DNA from: Burkholderiaceae bacterium
GTDB lineage: Bacteria > Pseudomonadota > Gammaproteobacteria > Burkholderiales > Burkholderiaceae_C
Assembly (NCBI GenBank): GCA_919902775.1
Contig: CAKKRJ010000007.1
Coordinates: forward strand, 310,001 to 374,000
DNA length: 64,000 nt
Reading direction: 5' to 3'
Part shown: positions 55,128-64,000 of the stretch, piece after piece
Layout of the letters: each line of letters starts with the position of its first letter
Position numbering within the stretch: position 1 is the stretch's first letter
Notes under the pieces: generated by a model
What the model saw: only the letters and a program-made list of their open reading frames with translations
Database searches by the model: none
Told to the model about the DNA's origin: nothing
Position numbers and translations under genes: made by a program

Positions 55128-56280
55128 TGCCTTGGCGCAACAGGCCCGCGCGTTGGCACAGGGCGCGCTGACGGTGGCCGAGACCGAAGTGGACCGCCAG
55201 ATGCACATTTGCAATGGCTGCCGTTATTGCGAGGGTTTTTGTGCGGTTTTCCCGGCGATGACGCGGCGTCTGGAGTTCGGCAAGGCCGACATCCATTACA
55301 TGGCCAACCTGTGCCACAACTGCGGTGCCTGCCTGCATGCCTGCCAATATGCGCCGCCACATGAATTTGCCATCAATGTGCCCAAAGCCATGGCGCAGGT
55401 GCGTGGACAAACCTATGCCGACTACGCCTGGCCAAGGGGCTTGGGCCAGCTTTACCAGCGCAACGGCTTGACGATGGCGTTGGCTCTGGCGGCGGGCTTG
55501 GGCCTGTTTTTGGCGCTGGCCATGCACAGACAAGGCACGCTGTGGGACGTTCACGTGGCGGGTGGTTTTTATGCGGTGTTCCCGCACCAGTTGATGGTCG
55601 GCTTGTTTGCCCCCATTTTTATTTTTGCGGTGTTGGCTTTGGGCCTGGGCGTGCGGCGCTTTTGGCGCGATGTGACCCCCGCCACCAGTGGCGCTGCTTT
55701 GGGTGCCACGGCGTCCGCTGAAGCGGCCCATGCGGCTTTGCGTTTGAAATACCTGGATGGCGGGCACGGCGAAGGTTGTCACAACGAAGACGATGCCTGG
55801 ACGCATGCCCGCAGGCGGTTCCATCATCTGACGTTTTACGGGTTCATGCTGTGTTTTGCGGCCACCAGTGTGGCCACGGTCTACCACTATGTGTTCGGAT
55901 GGCCGGCCCCCTACGCCTTGCCCAGCGTGCCCAAATTGTTGGGCGTGGTGGGCGGTGTGAGCTTGCTGTGCGGCGCGGTCGGTCTGGCTTGGCTGAACAT
56001 CAGGCGCCATCCCGATCATGGTGACCCGGCGCAAAAACCGATGGATCTGGGCTTCATTGCCTTGCTGGCCGTGACCAGCCTGAGTGGCTTGTTGCTGTGG
56101 TTGCTGGGAGGCACAGCGGCCATGCCGTTGCTGCTGGCCATCCATCTGGGGACGGTGATGGCCTTGTTTTTAACTTTGCCCTATGGCAAGTTCGCACACG
56201 GTATTTTTCGCACGGCGGCGCTGTTGCGCTTTGCGGTCGAAAAAAGGCAGCCCAACCGCTTGGGTTTGGGGGGCGAATAA
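55114..56280 (+). CDS. tcuB: TcuB-like iron-sulfur membrane electron-transfer protein
   Basis: The 388-residue protein has two Fe-S motifs near the N-terminus, [11 protein letters not shown] and [11 protein letters not shown], followed by about six hydrophobic helices. TcuB (CitB-like) reoxidises TcuA FADH2 and passes electrons to the quinone pool. Its ATG overlaps tcuA by 14 bases, with a GGGAG ribosome binding site in the tcuA end. No TcuC transporter follows; mnmA is the convergent neighbour. Confidence 0.9.
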   Translation: MQTLDALAQQARALAQGALTVAETEVDRQMHICNGCRYCEGFCAVFPAMTRRLEFGKADIHYMANLCHNCGACLHACQYAPPHEFAINVPKAMAQVRGQTYADYAWPRGLGQLYQRNGLTMALALAAGLGLFLALAMHRQGTLWDVHVAGGFYAVFPHQLMVGLFAPIFIFAVLALGLGVRRFWRDVTPATSGAALGATASAEAAHAALRLKYLDGGHGEGCHNEDDAWTHARRRFHHLTFYGFMLCFAATSVATVYHYVFGWPAPYALPSVPKLLGVVGGVSLLCGAVGLAWLNIRRHPDHGDPAQKPMDLGFIALLAVTSLSGLLLWLLGGTAAMPLLLAIHLGTVMALFLTLPYGKFAHGIFRTAALLRFAVEKRQPNRLGLGGE

Positions 56281-56305
56281 AGCCGCTGCAGAGGCTTTAG
56301 GGGCT

Positions 56306-57445
56306 TCAGGCCATTGAAAGCGTGGGCGCCGAATGGATCACGCCACCGCCCAGGCACACGTCGCCGTCATAGACCACGGCGCTTTGTCCGGGCGTGACGG
56401 CCCACTGGTGCTCACTGAAACGCAACTCAAAACCCGCTTGCCCATCGGGCAGGCCCAGGTTGTGCAGGCTGCAGGGCGCATCGGCCTGGCGGTAGCGGGT
56501 TTTGGCGGTGTAGTGGCCGGGTTCAGGCGCGGTGCCTGCGCACCAGCTCACGTCGGTGGCTTGCAATTGGGGCGATTGCAGCCAGGGATGGTCGTGCCCC
56601 TGCACCACCCAGAGGGTGTTTTTTTCCATGTCTTTGCGGGCCACAAACCAGGGCGTGTGTTCGCCTCCGCCACGCTGGGCCCCTTTGGCCTTGATGCCGC
56701 CAATGCCCAGACCTTGACGCTGGCCCAGGGTATAAAAACTCAAGCCCACATGCTGCCCGATGGTGCGGCCTGTGGGGTCCTTGATCGGGCCAGGTTCTTT
56801 GGAAATGTAGCGGTTCAAGAAATCACGGAAGGGCCGCTCGCCAATGAAGCAGATGCCGGTAGAGTCTTTTTTCTTGGCATTGGGCAAACCGATCTCTTCG
56901 GCCATGCGACGCACTTCGGACTTGTGTAATTCCCCCACGGGAAACAGCGTCTTGGACAGCTGTGCCTGGTTCAGGCGGTGCAGAAAATAGCTTTGGTCTT
57001 TGCTGGGGTCCAGGCCCTTGAGCAGTTCGTGCCGGCCTGTCTGTGCATTCAGGCGCACGCGTGCGTAATGCCCGGTGGCGATTTTTTCGGCCCCCAGCCG
57101 CATGGCGTGGTCCAGAAACGACTTGAACTTGATTTCGGCATTGCACAGGATGTCGGGGTTGGGTGTGCGCCCGGCCTGGTATTCGCGCAAAAACTCCGAA
57201 AAAACGCGGTCTTTGTAATCGGCGGCAAAATTGACGTGCTCAATTTCAATGCCCAGCACATCGGCCACGGCCGCCGCATCGACAAAATCGACGTTGGAAG
57301 AACAGTACGCGCTGTCATCGTCGTCTTCCCAATTTTTCATGAAAATGCCAATGACGTCATGGCCTTGCTGCTTGAGCAAATAGGCGGTGACAGCGGAATC
57401 AACGCCGCCGGACAAGCCGACGACCACGCGAGGGAGTTTGGACAT
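56306..57445 (-). CDS. mnmA: tRNA-specific 2-thiouridylase MnmA
   Basis: The 379-residue enzyme has the PP-loop [11 protein letters not shown] near the N-terminus and two catalytic cysteines in CNAEIKFK and [11 protein letters not shown]. It thiolates the wobble uridine of Glu, Gln and Lys tRNAs. It is convergent with tcuB and divergent from a lytic transglycosylase gene 85 bases away. Confidence 0.97.
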   Translation of the reverse strand: MSKLPRVVVGLSGGVDSAVTAYLLKQQGHDVIGIFMKNWEDDDDSAYCSSNVDFVDAAAVADVLGIEIEHVNFAADYKDRVFSEFLREYQAGRTPNPDILCNAEIKFKSFLDHAMRLGAEKIATGHYARVRLNAQTGRHELLKGLDPSKDQSYFLHRLNQAQLSKTLFPVGELHKSEVRRMAEEIGLPNAKKKDSTGICFIGERPFRDFLNRYISKEPGPIKDPTGRTIGQHVGLSFYTLGQRQGLGIGGIKAKGAQRGGGEHTPWFVARKDMEKNTLWVVQGHDHPWLQSPQLQATDVSWCAGTAPEPGHYTAKTRYRQADAPCSLHNLGLPDGQAGFELRFSEHQWAVTPGQSAVVYDGDVCLGGGVIHSAPTLSMA

Positions 57446-57530
57446 GTCGCAATTATCCCGTGACTGTCTGTGCTGTCGGTACTGTCAGCCAGGGGGAGTG
57501 AATTTATAATGCCAAATTGTTCAAAAATTC

Positions 57531-58259
57531 ATGAAGCCCGCCTGCACTTGGTGCCCCCACTTTCGAACGCTGTTGCGCGATGTCGCGCAGGGGCTGTTCA
57601 TCATCACTCACAGTGGTCTGGCCATGGTGGGCTTGACTGCGGCCAGTCTGGTCATGGCTTTGTGGCTGAACCCGGGTTGGTTGCACAGCGCAGAAGGGGC
57701 TGTTTTCAATTGGCTGCGTGAGCGGCAGGTCTTGCTTTCCTGGCTGCCCGAAAACACGGCTGAGCGTGCCACGGCCATGAATTTGCAGGATCTGCCCCGT
57801 TCTCAGGCTGCGGTGGCCGAGTGGCTGGGTCGCAAATACAAAGTGGCACCCGAGCCGTTGGCCGCCTTGGTGGCCGAGGCGCATGTGTTGTCCAAAAAGA
57901 CCAAGTTGGCGCCGCATTTCATTTTGGCCGTGATGGCCATTGAGTCCAACTTTCACCCCTATGTCCAAAGCCAGGCAGGGGCCCAGGGCCTGATGCAGGT
58001 GATGACCGAAATTCACGAAAAACGCTACCAGGCATTTGGTGGCCGCCTGGCGGCTTTTGACCCGATTGCCAATTTGCGCGTTGGCGCAGCGGTGTTGTCG
58101 GATGCCGTCAAGCTGCGCGGAGGCTCTCTGGAAGAGGGGCTGAAGTTTTACCTGGGAGGCTACGCCTTGTCCGAAGACGGTGGCTATGTGTCCAAGGTGT
58201 TTGCTGAACAAGCGCAGCTGGACCTGGTGGCCGCCGGTCAAAAAGTGCCTTTGCCATGA
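57531..58259 (+). CDS. Lytic transglycosylase, SLT domain, membrane anchored
   Basis: The 242-residue protein has one N-terminal hydrophobic segment (GLAMVGLTAASLVMALWL) acting as anchor or uncleaved signal, and an SLT catalytic domain with the Glu motif AVMAIESNFHPYV and AGAQGLMQVM. It cleaves peptidoglycan strands with 1,6-anhydro ring formation. It lies between mnmA and a convergent Nudix gene. Confidence 0.88.
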   Translation: MKPACTWCPHFRTLLRDVAQGLFIITHSGLAMVGLTAASLVMALWLNPGWLHSAEGAVFNWLRERQVLLSWLPENTAERATAMNLQDLPRSQAAVAEWLGRKYKVAPEPLAALVAEAHVLSKKTKLAPHFILAVMAIESNFHPYVQSQAGAQGLMQVMTEIHEKRYQAFGGRLAAFDPIANLRVGAAVLSDAVKLRGGSLEEGLKFYLGGYALSEDGGYVSKVFAEQAQLDLVAAGQKVPLP

Positions 58260-58267
58260 GCGCTGTC

Positions 58268-58305
58268 TGAAAAAGCCCCCGATAGATCAGGGGTGCAGCG
58301 GGGGC
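58268..58305 (-). terminator. Terminator of the Nudix gene
   Basis: A 7-base stem CGGGGGC / GCCCCCG (58275-58281 and 58299-58305) overlaps the Nudix stop region; on the minus strand it is followed by five T residues. The loop is long, so efficiency may be modest. Confidence 0.55.
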
Positions 58306-58781
58306 AAATCGGTCACGGCCGGGTCGGTATGGATCACACTCAGTGCAAAGCGCTGGCCTGCCAGGTGGTCTTCAATGCATTGCAAGACGAGCGGGCTGCG
58401 GTGGCGATCTGCACTGGCGCGCACTTCCTCGGGCGTCATCCACAGCGTGCGGACGATGCCTTCATCCAGGCTCAGGTGGGGCTGCCATTCCCCGATGTCG
58501 CCGCAAAACGCCATCCGCAGATACGTGATGTCTTCTCCTGTTGTGGGGCGCTGAAAGCGCGACAGGTAGATGCCGACGAGCGCTGTGGGGGTGAAGGGGT
58601 GTGCGGTTTCTTCCAGTGCTTCGCGGGCGCAGCCCTCGGCGGGTGATTCACCCGGGTCCAGGTGTCCCGCCGGGTTGTTCAGGCGCAAGCCCTCTTGCGT
58701 GTGTTCTTCGATCAACAAATAGCGGCCATTTTTTTCAATGATGGCGGCCACGGTGACATTGGGTTTCCAGCGTGTGTCCAT
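58287..58781 (-). CDS. Nudix hydrolase, NudJ-like
   Basis: The 164-residue protein has the Nudix box GHLDPGESPAEGCAREALEETA, fitting GX5EX7REUXEE; the last Gly of the canonical box is Ala. Strands before it (VTVAAIIEKNGRYLLIEEHT) are typical. NudJ-type enzymes hydrolyse nucleoside or thiamine diphosphates. The C-terminal part contains VRTLWMTPEEVRA. It converges on the lytic transglycosylase gene, with a terminator on the minus strand. Confidence 0.88.
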   Translation of the reverse strand: MDTRWKPNVTVAAIIEKNGRYLLIEEHTQEGLRLNNPAGHLDPGESPAEGCAREALEETAHPFTPTALVGIYLSRFQRPTTGEDITYLRMAFCGDIGEWQPHLSLDEGIVRTLWMTPEEVRASADRHRSPLVLQCIEDHLAGQRFALSVIHTDPAVTDLPPLHP

Positions 58782-58925
58782 GGGATGATTATCTGTTCGG
58801 TGGTATCAGGGTATGCCCGAGGCTGGCTGGTTCGGGGCGTTGTAAGTTTCGGTATATATTGAACGATTGACTTGCGCAATAGCAGCGTGGGCCCAAGAAT
58901 TTCATATTTTTCCAGGAGATACACC

Positions 58926-60503
58926 ATGCGCATAGGCGTGCCGCGAGAGATTTTCCCCGGCGAAAAACGGGTGGCCACCGTGCCCGATGTGGTGACCAAA
59001 CTCGTCAAGCTGGGCTTTGACGTGGTGGTGGAACAGGGTGCTGGCGTGTTGGCCGACCTGTCTGACGACGCGTATGTCGAAGCCGGTGCCAGCATTGCGG
59101 CCAGTGCCGCTGAACTGTGGAGCGGCAGCGACATCGTCTTCAAGGTGCGTGCCCCCACGCCGGACGAAGTGGCGCAGATGCACGCAGGCCAGACCGTGAT
59201 CGGCTTTTTGTGGCCGGCCCAAAACCCCGAATTGATGCAGCAATTGGCGGCCAAGAAGGTCACCGCGTTGTCGATCGACGCGCTGCCGCGCACGCTCAGC
59301 CGCGCGCAGAAGATGGATGCGCTGACCTCTATGGCCGGTGTCAGCGGCTACCGTGCGGTGGTCGAGGCGGCCAACGCATTTGGTCGTTTCTTCAACGGTC
59401 AGATCACCGCCGCAGGCAAGGTGCCCCCGGCCAAGGTGTTCATCGCGGGTGCCGGTGTGGCGGGTCTGGCCGCGATCGGCGCGGCCGCGAGCCTGGGCGC
59501 CATTGTGCGTGCCAACGACACCCGTGCCGAAGTGGCTGACCAGGTGGTTTCGCTCGGCGGTGAGTTCGTCAAGGTGGACTACGAGGAAGAAGGCTCGGGC
59601 GGTGGCGGTTATGCCAAGGTCATGAGCGAGGGTTTTCAGCAGGCCCAACGCGAGATGTACGCCAAGCAGGCGCGCGAGGTCGACATCATCATCACCACCG
59701 CGCTGATCCCGGGCAAACCGGCGCCCAAGCTGATCACCGCCGAAATGGTGAAGAGCATGAAGCCGGGCAGTGTCATCGTTGACATGGCGGCCGAACAAGG
59801 CGGCAACTGCGAATTGACCGAACCCGGCAAGGCGGTCGTCCAGCACGGCGTGACCATCGTCGGCTACACCGACTTGGCTTCGCGCATGGCGCGACAGTCG
59901 TCCACTTTGTATGGCACCAACCTGTTTCGCTTGACCGAAGAGTTGTGCAAAACCAAGGACGGCATCATCAACGTCAACATGCAAGACGACGCCATCCGTG
60001 GTCTGACCGTCATCAAGGACGGTGAAATCACCTGGCCTGCGCCCCCGCTGGTTGCGGCACCCAAACCTGCGCCCAAGCCCACAACGGCGGTGGCCGAGAA
60101 AAAAAGTGGCCACGGCCACGGCAGCAGCGGCCCGATGCCTGTCAAGACGCTGGCGGTGGTTTTTGGTCTGGGGGCCTTGGCTTTCTGGGCCATCGGCACG
60201 TACGCGCCGGCCGCTTTTCTGGGCCACTTCACGGTGTTTGTGCTGGCCTGCTTCATCGGCTACATGGTGGTGTGGAATGTGACGCCCGCGCTGCACACCC
60301 CGCTGATGAGCGTGACCAACGCCATCTCCAGCATCATCGTGATCGGGGCATTGGTGCAGATCTTGCCGCCTGAGGCCGGCAGCAACGGCCGGCCCGATCA
60401 GCTCATTCAGTGGCTGGCCTTTGCCGGCATTGTGCTGACCGCCATCAACATGTTCGGTGGCTTTGCCGTCACCCGCCGCATGTTGGCCATGTTCCGCAAA
60501 TAA
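58926..60503 (+). CDS. pntA: NAD(P) transhydrogenase subunit alpha
   Basis: The 525-residue protein has the full alpha subunit with its soluble NAD-binding domain ([53 protein letters not shown]) and C-terminal transmembrane helices ([17 protein letters not shown] and others), as in E. coli PntA. It couples hydride transfer between NADH and NADP+ to proton movement. The ATG at 58926 follows CCAGGAGATACACC. pntB starts 59 bases after its stop. Confidence 0.96.
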   Translation: MRIGVPREIFPGEKRVATVPDVVTKLVKLGFDVVVEQGAGVLADLSDDAYVEAGASIAASAAELWSGSDIVFKVRAPTPDEVAQMHAGQTVIGFLWPAQNPELMQQLAAKKVTALSIDALPRTLSRAQKMDALTSMAGVSGYRAVVEAANAFGRFFNGQITAAGKVPPAKVFIAGAGVAGLAAIGAAASLGAIVRANDTRAEVADQVVSLGGEFVKVDYEEEGSGGGGYAKVMSEGFQQAQREMYAKQAREVDIIITTALIPGKPAPKLITAEMVKSMKPGSVIVDMAAEQGGNCELTEPGKAVVQHGVTIVGYTDLASRMARQSSTLYGTNLFRLTEELCKTKDGIINVNMQDDAIRGLTVIKDGEITWPAPPLVAAPKPAPKPTTAVAEKKSGHGHGSSGPMPVKTLAVVFGLGALAFWAIGTYAPAAFLGHFTVFVLACFIGYMVVWNVTPALHTPLMSVTNAISSIIVIGALVQILPPEAGSNGRPDQLIQWLAFAGIVLTAINMFGGFAVTRRMLAMFRK

Positions 60504-60562
60504 ACTGTTTTGGGGGCAGCGCTTTCGCGCTGCTTCCAACCGATTCAAGAAAAGAGACGCCC

Positions 60563-61981
60563 ATGTCCTCCAGCCTGGCCACAGCCGCCTACCTCGGCGC
60601 CGCCATCCTCTTCATCCTCAGCCTGGGTGGCTTGTCCAACCCGGAATCGTCGCGTCGCGGCAACCTCTACGGCATCATCGGCATGGCGCTGGCGGTGCTC
60701 GCCACCATCTTTGGCCCACGCGTTGCCGCTGCGGGCATCCCCTGGATCGTGGGTGCCCTGCTGATCGGTGGCAGCGCAGGTCTTTATGCTGCCAAAACGG
60801 TCAAGATGACCCAGATGCCCGAACTGGTGGCGCTGATGCACAGCCTGGTGGGCCTGGCCGCCTGCCTGGTGGGTTTTGCCAGCTATGTGGACACCTCGAT
60901 CCAGTACCAAGGTGCCGAGAAAGCCATCCACGAAGTGGAAATCTACCTGGGCATCCTGATCGGTGCGGTCACCTTCTCCGGCTCACTCATCGCCTTTGGC
61001 AAGCTCAATGGCAAGATCGGCGGCAAGCCGTTGCTGTTGCCTGGGCGCCATTGGCTCAACCTGTTGGGTCTGCTGATCGTGATCTGGTTTGGCCGCGAGT
61101 TCGTCCACGCCAGCAGCGTGTCCGAAGGCATGACACCGCTGATCGTCATGACCCTGATTGCATTGCTTTTCGGTATCCACATGGTCATGGCCATTGGCGG
61201 TGCCGACATGCCGGTGGTGGTGTCCATGCTCAACAGTTATTCCGGCTGGGCCGCAGCGGCCACGGGCTTCATGCTCAGCAACGATCTGTTGATCGTGACC
61301 GGTGCACTGGTGGGCTCGTCGGGTGCCATCCTGTCCTACATCATGTGCAATGCGATGAACCGCAACTTCATCAGCGTGATTGCTGGGGGCTTTGGCAGCG
61401 GCGCAGGCAAGCCAGCGCCCAAGGCCGATGGCGCAGCAGCCGAGCCGCAAGGCGAAGTGGTGCCCGTGAGCGCCACCGAAACCGCTGAGTTGCTGCGCGA
61501 TGCCAAGAGTGTGATCATCGTGCCGGGCTACGGCATGGCGGTGGCGCAGGCCCAGCACACAGTCAACGAAATCACCAAAACGCTGCGCGACAGGGGCGTC
61601 AATGTGCGCTTTGGTATCCACCCCGTGGCGGGTCGCATGCCGGGCCACATGAACGTGTTGCTGGCCGAGGCCCGGGTGCCTTACGACATCGTGATGGAGA
61701 TGGACGAGATCAACGACGATTTCCCGGACGCCGACGTGGCCATGGTGATTGGTGCCAACGACATTGTTAACCCGGCGGCACAAGACGACCCGACCAGCCC
61801 GATTGCCGGCATGCCGGTGCTCGAAGTCTGGAAGGCCCGCACCAGCATCGTCATGAAACGGTCCATGGCCAGCGGCTATGCTGGCGTGGACAACCCGCTG
61901 TTTTACAAGGACAACAACCGCATGCTGTTTGGTGACGCCAAGAAGATGCTAGATGAGGTGTTGGTGGCCTTGAAGGCCTGA
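60563..61981 (+). CDS. pntB: NAD(P) transhydrogenase subunit beta
   Basis: The 472-residue protein has about eight N-terminal hydrophobic helices and the C-terminal NADP-binding domain ([62 protein letters not shown]). With PntA it forms the proton-translocating transhydrogenase that supplies NADPH. It follows pntA in one operon. Confidence 0.97.
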   Translation: MSSSLATAAYLGAAILFILSLGGLSNPESSRRGNLYGIIGMALAVLATIFGPRVAAAGIPWIVGALLIGGSAGLYAAKTVKMTQMPELVALMHSLVGLAACLVGFASYVDTSIQYQGAEKAIHEVEIYLGILIGAVTFSGSLIAFGKLNGKIGGKPLLLPGRHWLNLLGLLIVIWFGREFVHASSVSEGMTPLIVMTLIALLFGIHMVMAIGGADMPVVVSMLNSYSGWAAAATGFMLSNDLLIVTGALVGSSGAILSYIMCNAMNRNFISVIAGGFGSGAGKPAPKADGAAAEPQGEVVPVSATETAELLRDAKSVIIVPGYGMAVAQAQHTVNEITKTLRDRGVNVRFGIHPVAGRMPGHMNVLLAEARVPYDIVMEMDEINDDFPDADVAMVIGANDIVNPAAQDDPTSPIAGMPVLEVWKARTSIVMKRSMASGYAGVDNPLFYKDNNRMLFGDAKKMLDEVLVALKA

Positions 61982-61985
61982 ATCT

Positions 61986-62033
61986 ACGGGAAACCCAGTA
62001 TTTTGAAAAGTCAGTTTTGCGTCAGTTTCCCGT
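61986..62033. repeat. Inverted repeat upstream of fadD-like gene
   Basis: Arms ACGGGAAAC (61986-61994) and GTTTCCCGT (62025-62033) are perfect complements 30 bases apart, between the pntB stop and the acyl-CoA ligase start. A GTCAGTTT direct repeat lies inside. It could be an operator or a weak terminator without a T run. Confidence 0.35.
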
Positions 62034-62070
62034 CGTTGATGCGATAGACTGACACGCAGGAGAACCCCAC

Positions 62071-63753
62071 ATGAATCCGAATCCCATTTGGCTCAAGAGT
62101 TACCCCGAAGGCGTCCCGGCCGACATCGACGCCTCGCGGTACAGCTCCTTGGTGGCGTTGCTCGAAGAGAGTTTTTCCAACTATGCAGACCGCTGTGCCT
62201 ACAGCTACATGGGCAAAGATATCAGCTATGCCCAGACCGACCAGGAAAGCCTGGCCATGGCTGCGTACCTGCAATCTTTGGGGTTGAACAAAGGCGATCG
62301 CATCGCGGTCATGATGCCCAATGTGCCGCAATACCCGGTGGTTGTGGCAGCCATCTTGCGAGCAGGTTTTGTGGTCGTCAACGTCAACCCGCTCTACACC
62401 GCGCGTGAACTGGAACACCAGCTCAAGGATTCGGGTGCCAAGGCGATCGTGATCATCGAAAACTTTGCCGCCACGCTGGAGAAGTGCATCGCCCAAACGG
62501 TGGTGCAGCACGTGGTGTTGGCGTCCATGGGTGACCGTCTGGGCTTGCTCAAGGGCAGCTTGGTCAATTACGTGGTGCGCAAAGTCAAGAAGTTGGTGCC
62601 CGAGTTCCATCTGCCCCAGGCGGTCAGGTTCAATGACGCCTTGTCCAAAGGACGGCAGTTGGCTTACCTTCGGCCCGAGTTGGGCCCAGACGACATCGCC
62701 GTGCTGCAGTACACCGGTGGGACCACTGGCGTGTCCAAAGGCGCGGTGCTGCTGCACCGTAACCTGATTGCCAATGTCCTGCAATCCGAGGCCTGGAACG
62801 CTCCGGTCATGCAGCGCATTCCGGCGGGCCAGCAGCCCACCGCAGTGTGTGCCTTGCCGCTGTACCACATTTTCGCTTTCACGGTGAACATGATGCTGGC
62901 CATGCGCACAGGCGGCAAAACCATCCTGATACCCAACCCGCGCGATTTGCCTGCGGTGCTCAAGGAGTTGTCCAAACACACGTTCCACAGTTTCCCGGCG
63001 GTGAACACCTTGTTCAATGGCCTGGCCAACCACCCGGATTTCAACACCGTCAACTGGTCCAATCTTCGGGTGTCGTTGGGTGGCGGTATGGCGGTGACGC
63101 CCACGGTGGCCAAGCTTTGGCTGGAGAAAACTGGCTGCCCCATCTGTGAAGGCTATGGCTTGTCCGAAACCAGTCCTTCGGCCAGTTGCAATCCGACCAC
63201 CAGCACCGAATTCACAGGCACCATTGGTGTGCCGATTCCTGGCACCTGGATGAAACTGCTGGATGACGATGGCAACGATGTGACCGAGCCTGGTATGCCT
63301 GGCGAAATTGCCATCAAGGGCCCTCAGGTCATGGCCGGATACTGGCAGCGTCCCGATGAAACCGCCAAGGTCATGACTGCTGACGGGTATTTCAAGTCGG
63401 GCGATATCGGCACCATGGATGCGCGTGGCTTCTTCAAGATCGTGGACCGCAAAAAGGACATGATCCTGGTCAGTGGCTTTAATGTGTATCCCAACGAAGT
63501 GGAAGAGGTGGTTTCGGCTTGCCCTGGCGTGCTGGAGTGTGCCGCGATTGGCGTGCCCGATGAAAAAACCGGCGAGGCGGTGAAGTTGGTCGTGGTCAAA
63601 AAAGACCCGGCGCTGACCGAGGCGCAAATCATGGCCTACTGCCGCGAGAACATGACCGCTTACAAGCAGCCCCGCGTGATCGAGTTCCGCACCGAACTGC
63701 CGAAAACCCCGGTGGGCAAAATTTTGCGCCGCGAGCTGCGCAACAAAATCTGA
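62071..63753 (+). CDS. fadD: Long-chain fatty acid-CoA ligase, FadD-like
   Basis: The 560-residue AMP-forming acyl-CoA synthetase has the AMP-binding motif YTGGTTGVSKG, GYGLSETSP, SGDIGTMDARGFFKIVDRKKDMI (hinge and Lys region) and the late catalytic Lys in PKTPVGKILRREL. It activates fatty acids with ATP and CoA at the membrane for beta-oxidation or lipid synthesis. The ATG is preceded by GCAGGAG. It stands alone with an upstream inverted repeat and a terminator downstream. Confidence 0.93.
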   Translation: MNPNPIWLKSYPEGVPADIDASRYSSLVALLEESFSNYADRCAYSYMGKDISYAQTDQESLAMAAYLQSLGLNKGDRIAVMMPNVPQYPVVVAAILRAGFVVVNVNPLYTARELEHQLKDSGAKAIVIIENFAATLEKCIAQTVVQHVVLASMGDRLGLLKGSLVNYVVRKVKKLVPEFHLPQAVRFNDALSKGRQLAYLRPELGPDDIAVLQYTGGTTGVSKGAVLLHRNLIANVLQSEAWNAPVMQRIPAGQQPTAVCALPLYHIFAFTVNMMLAMRTGGKTILIPNPRDLPAVLKELSKHTFHSFPAVNTLFNGLANHPDFNTVNWSNLRVSLGGGMAVTPTVAKLWLEKTGCPICEGYGLSETSPSASCNPTTSTEFTGTIGVPIPGTWMKLLDDDGNDVTEPGMPGEIAIKGPQVMAGYWQRPDETAKVMTADGYFKSGDIGTMDARGFFKIVDRKKDMILVSGFNVYPNEVEEVVSACPGVLECAAIGVPDEKTGEAVKLVVVKKDPALTEAQIMAYCRENMTAYKQPRVIEFRTELPKTPVGKILRRELRNKI

Positions 63754-63800
63754 TGCTGCGGCGTGGCCGTTATCGGGCCAACTGACCGATACACTTCAAG

Positions 63801-63823
63801 GCGGCCCTGGTGGCCGCTTTTTT
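63801..63823 (+). terminator. fadD terminator
   Basis: The stem GCGGCC (63801-63806), loop CTGGT, GGCCGC (63812-63817) is followed by TTTTTT. It ends the ligase transcript about 50 bases after its stop. Confidence 0.85.
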
Positions 63824-63842
63824 ATGTTTTAAAGGGTTGGAC

Positions 63843-64000
63843 ATGGCGGTGATCGGCATCATGAGTGCCCTGCACGAAGAGTTGGCGGCAGTGCTGGCCC
63901 ACATGCCGGATGAGCAACGCGTTTCGGTGGCAGGGCGTGACTTTTGGCTGGGCCATTGGCATGGGCATGCGGTGGTGGTCGTGTTGTCGCGCATTGGCAA
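63843..64000 (+). CDS. mtnN: MTA/SAH nucleosidase (5' end only)
   Basis: The first 52 codons are present before the window ends. The translation begins MAVIGIMSALHEELAAVL and continues with VAGRDFWLGHWHGHAVVVVLSRIGK, matching the start of 5'-methylthioadenosine/S-adenosylhomocysteine nucleosidases, which recycle adenine and methylthioribose or homocysteine. The ATG at 63843 follows AAGGGTTGGAC. The full length and downstream neighbours are outside the window. Confidence 0.8.
   Translation, partial: MAVIGIMSALHEELAAVLAHMPDEQRVSVAGRDFWLGHWHGHAVVVVLSRIG

Noticed and set aside
58902..60548. A 548-codon minus-strand frame opposite pntA.
   Set aside because: Exact shadow of pntA, whose motifs and operon context are unambiguous.
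1..64000. Search for CRISPR arrays, rRNA, tRNA genes and insertion sequences.
   Set aside because: No regularly spaced repeats, no transposase motifs with flanking inverted repeats, and no cloverleaf-like or conserved rRNA segments were seen in the intergenic regions.

Overview
The window looks like chromosome of a betaproteobacterium of the order Burkholderiales, most probably Comamonadaceae (Limnohabitans/Rhodoferax-like). This rests on high GC, gene content and order (pgk, pyk, fba, purC, purE, purK and a Sua5-type synthase in one block; yajC-secD-secF; dprA near def-fmt; uvrA divergent from an MFS gene followed by ssb), phasin-based storage metabolism, and Bug-type (TctC-like) solute-binding proteins. 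Genes are tightly packed with frequent 4-base start/stop overlaps. I saw no rRNA, tRNA, CRISPR array or intact insertion sequence.

Left edge (1-3420): an AT-richer segment carries the 5' 980 codons of a large minus-strand gene that runs off the window. Its product joins a PD-(D/E)XK-like nuclease domain to a STAND/NACHT-type P-loop NTPase and helical repeats, the layout of antiphage Avs-like sensors. About 480 bases without a recognisable gene separate it from the core genome.

3421-20426: a metallophosphoesterase, a DnaQ-like exonuclease, a phasin with its own terminator, an enoyl-CoA hydratase-like protein, a secreted coiled-coil protein and an RhtA-like exporter. These are followed by the Sec accessory operon yajC-secD-secF, convergent dprA, a PAP2 phosphatase divergent from an EptA phosphoethanolamine transferase, the def-fmt-azlC-azlD run and pgk.

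20500-37958: a fatty acid desaturase, pyk, fba, purC, a CnoX-like thioredoxin divergent from purEK-sua5, a SemiSWEET transporter, PBP4 (dacB), a DMT exporter with tsaB-rimI-udg, and a lemA/TPM-domain operon next to pyrF. Two t6A tRNA-modification genes (tsaB and sua5) lie here.

38062-48615: a GST-like protein, a serine hydrolase, a MerR regulator with a hotdog thioesterase, uvrA with a CYTH phosphatase downstream, an MFS transporter, ssb, a DUF3422 protein and an SDR protein.

47860-56280 is the main accessory region, a tricarboxylate-type catabolic locus. It holds an SDR lacking the usual catalytic Tyr, a Bug binding protein, a LysR regulator, a second Bug protein, a one-ORF fusion of a PrpF-like isomerase to a third Bug domain that has lost its signal peptide, and tcuA and tcuB. 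The likely logic is capture of a citrate-like acid by Bug proteins, double-bond isomerisation by the PrpF part, and FAD-linked oxidation by TcuA with electrons passed to TcuB. No membrane transporter subunits are present in the cluster.

56306-64000: mnmA, a lytic transglycosylase, a Nudix hydrolase, pntA-pntB transhydrogenase, a FadD-type acyl-CoA ligase, and the start of an MTA/SAH nucleosidase gene cut by the right edge.
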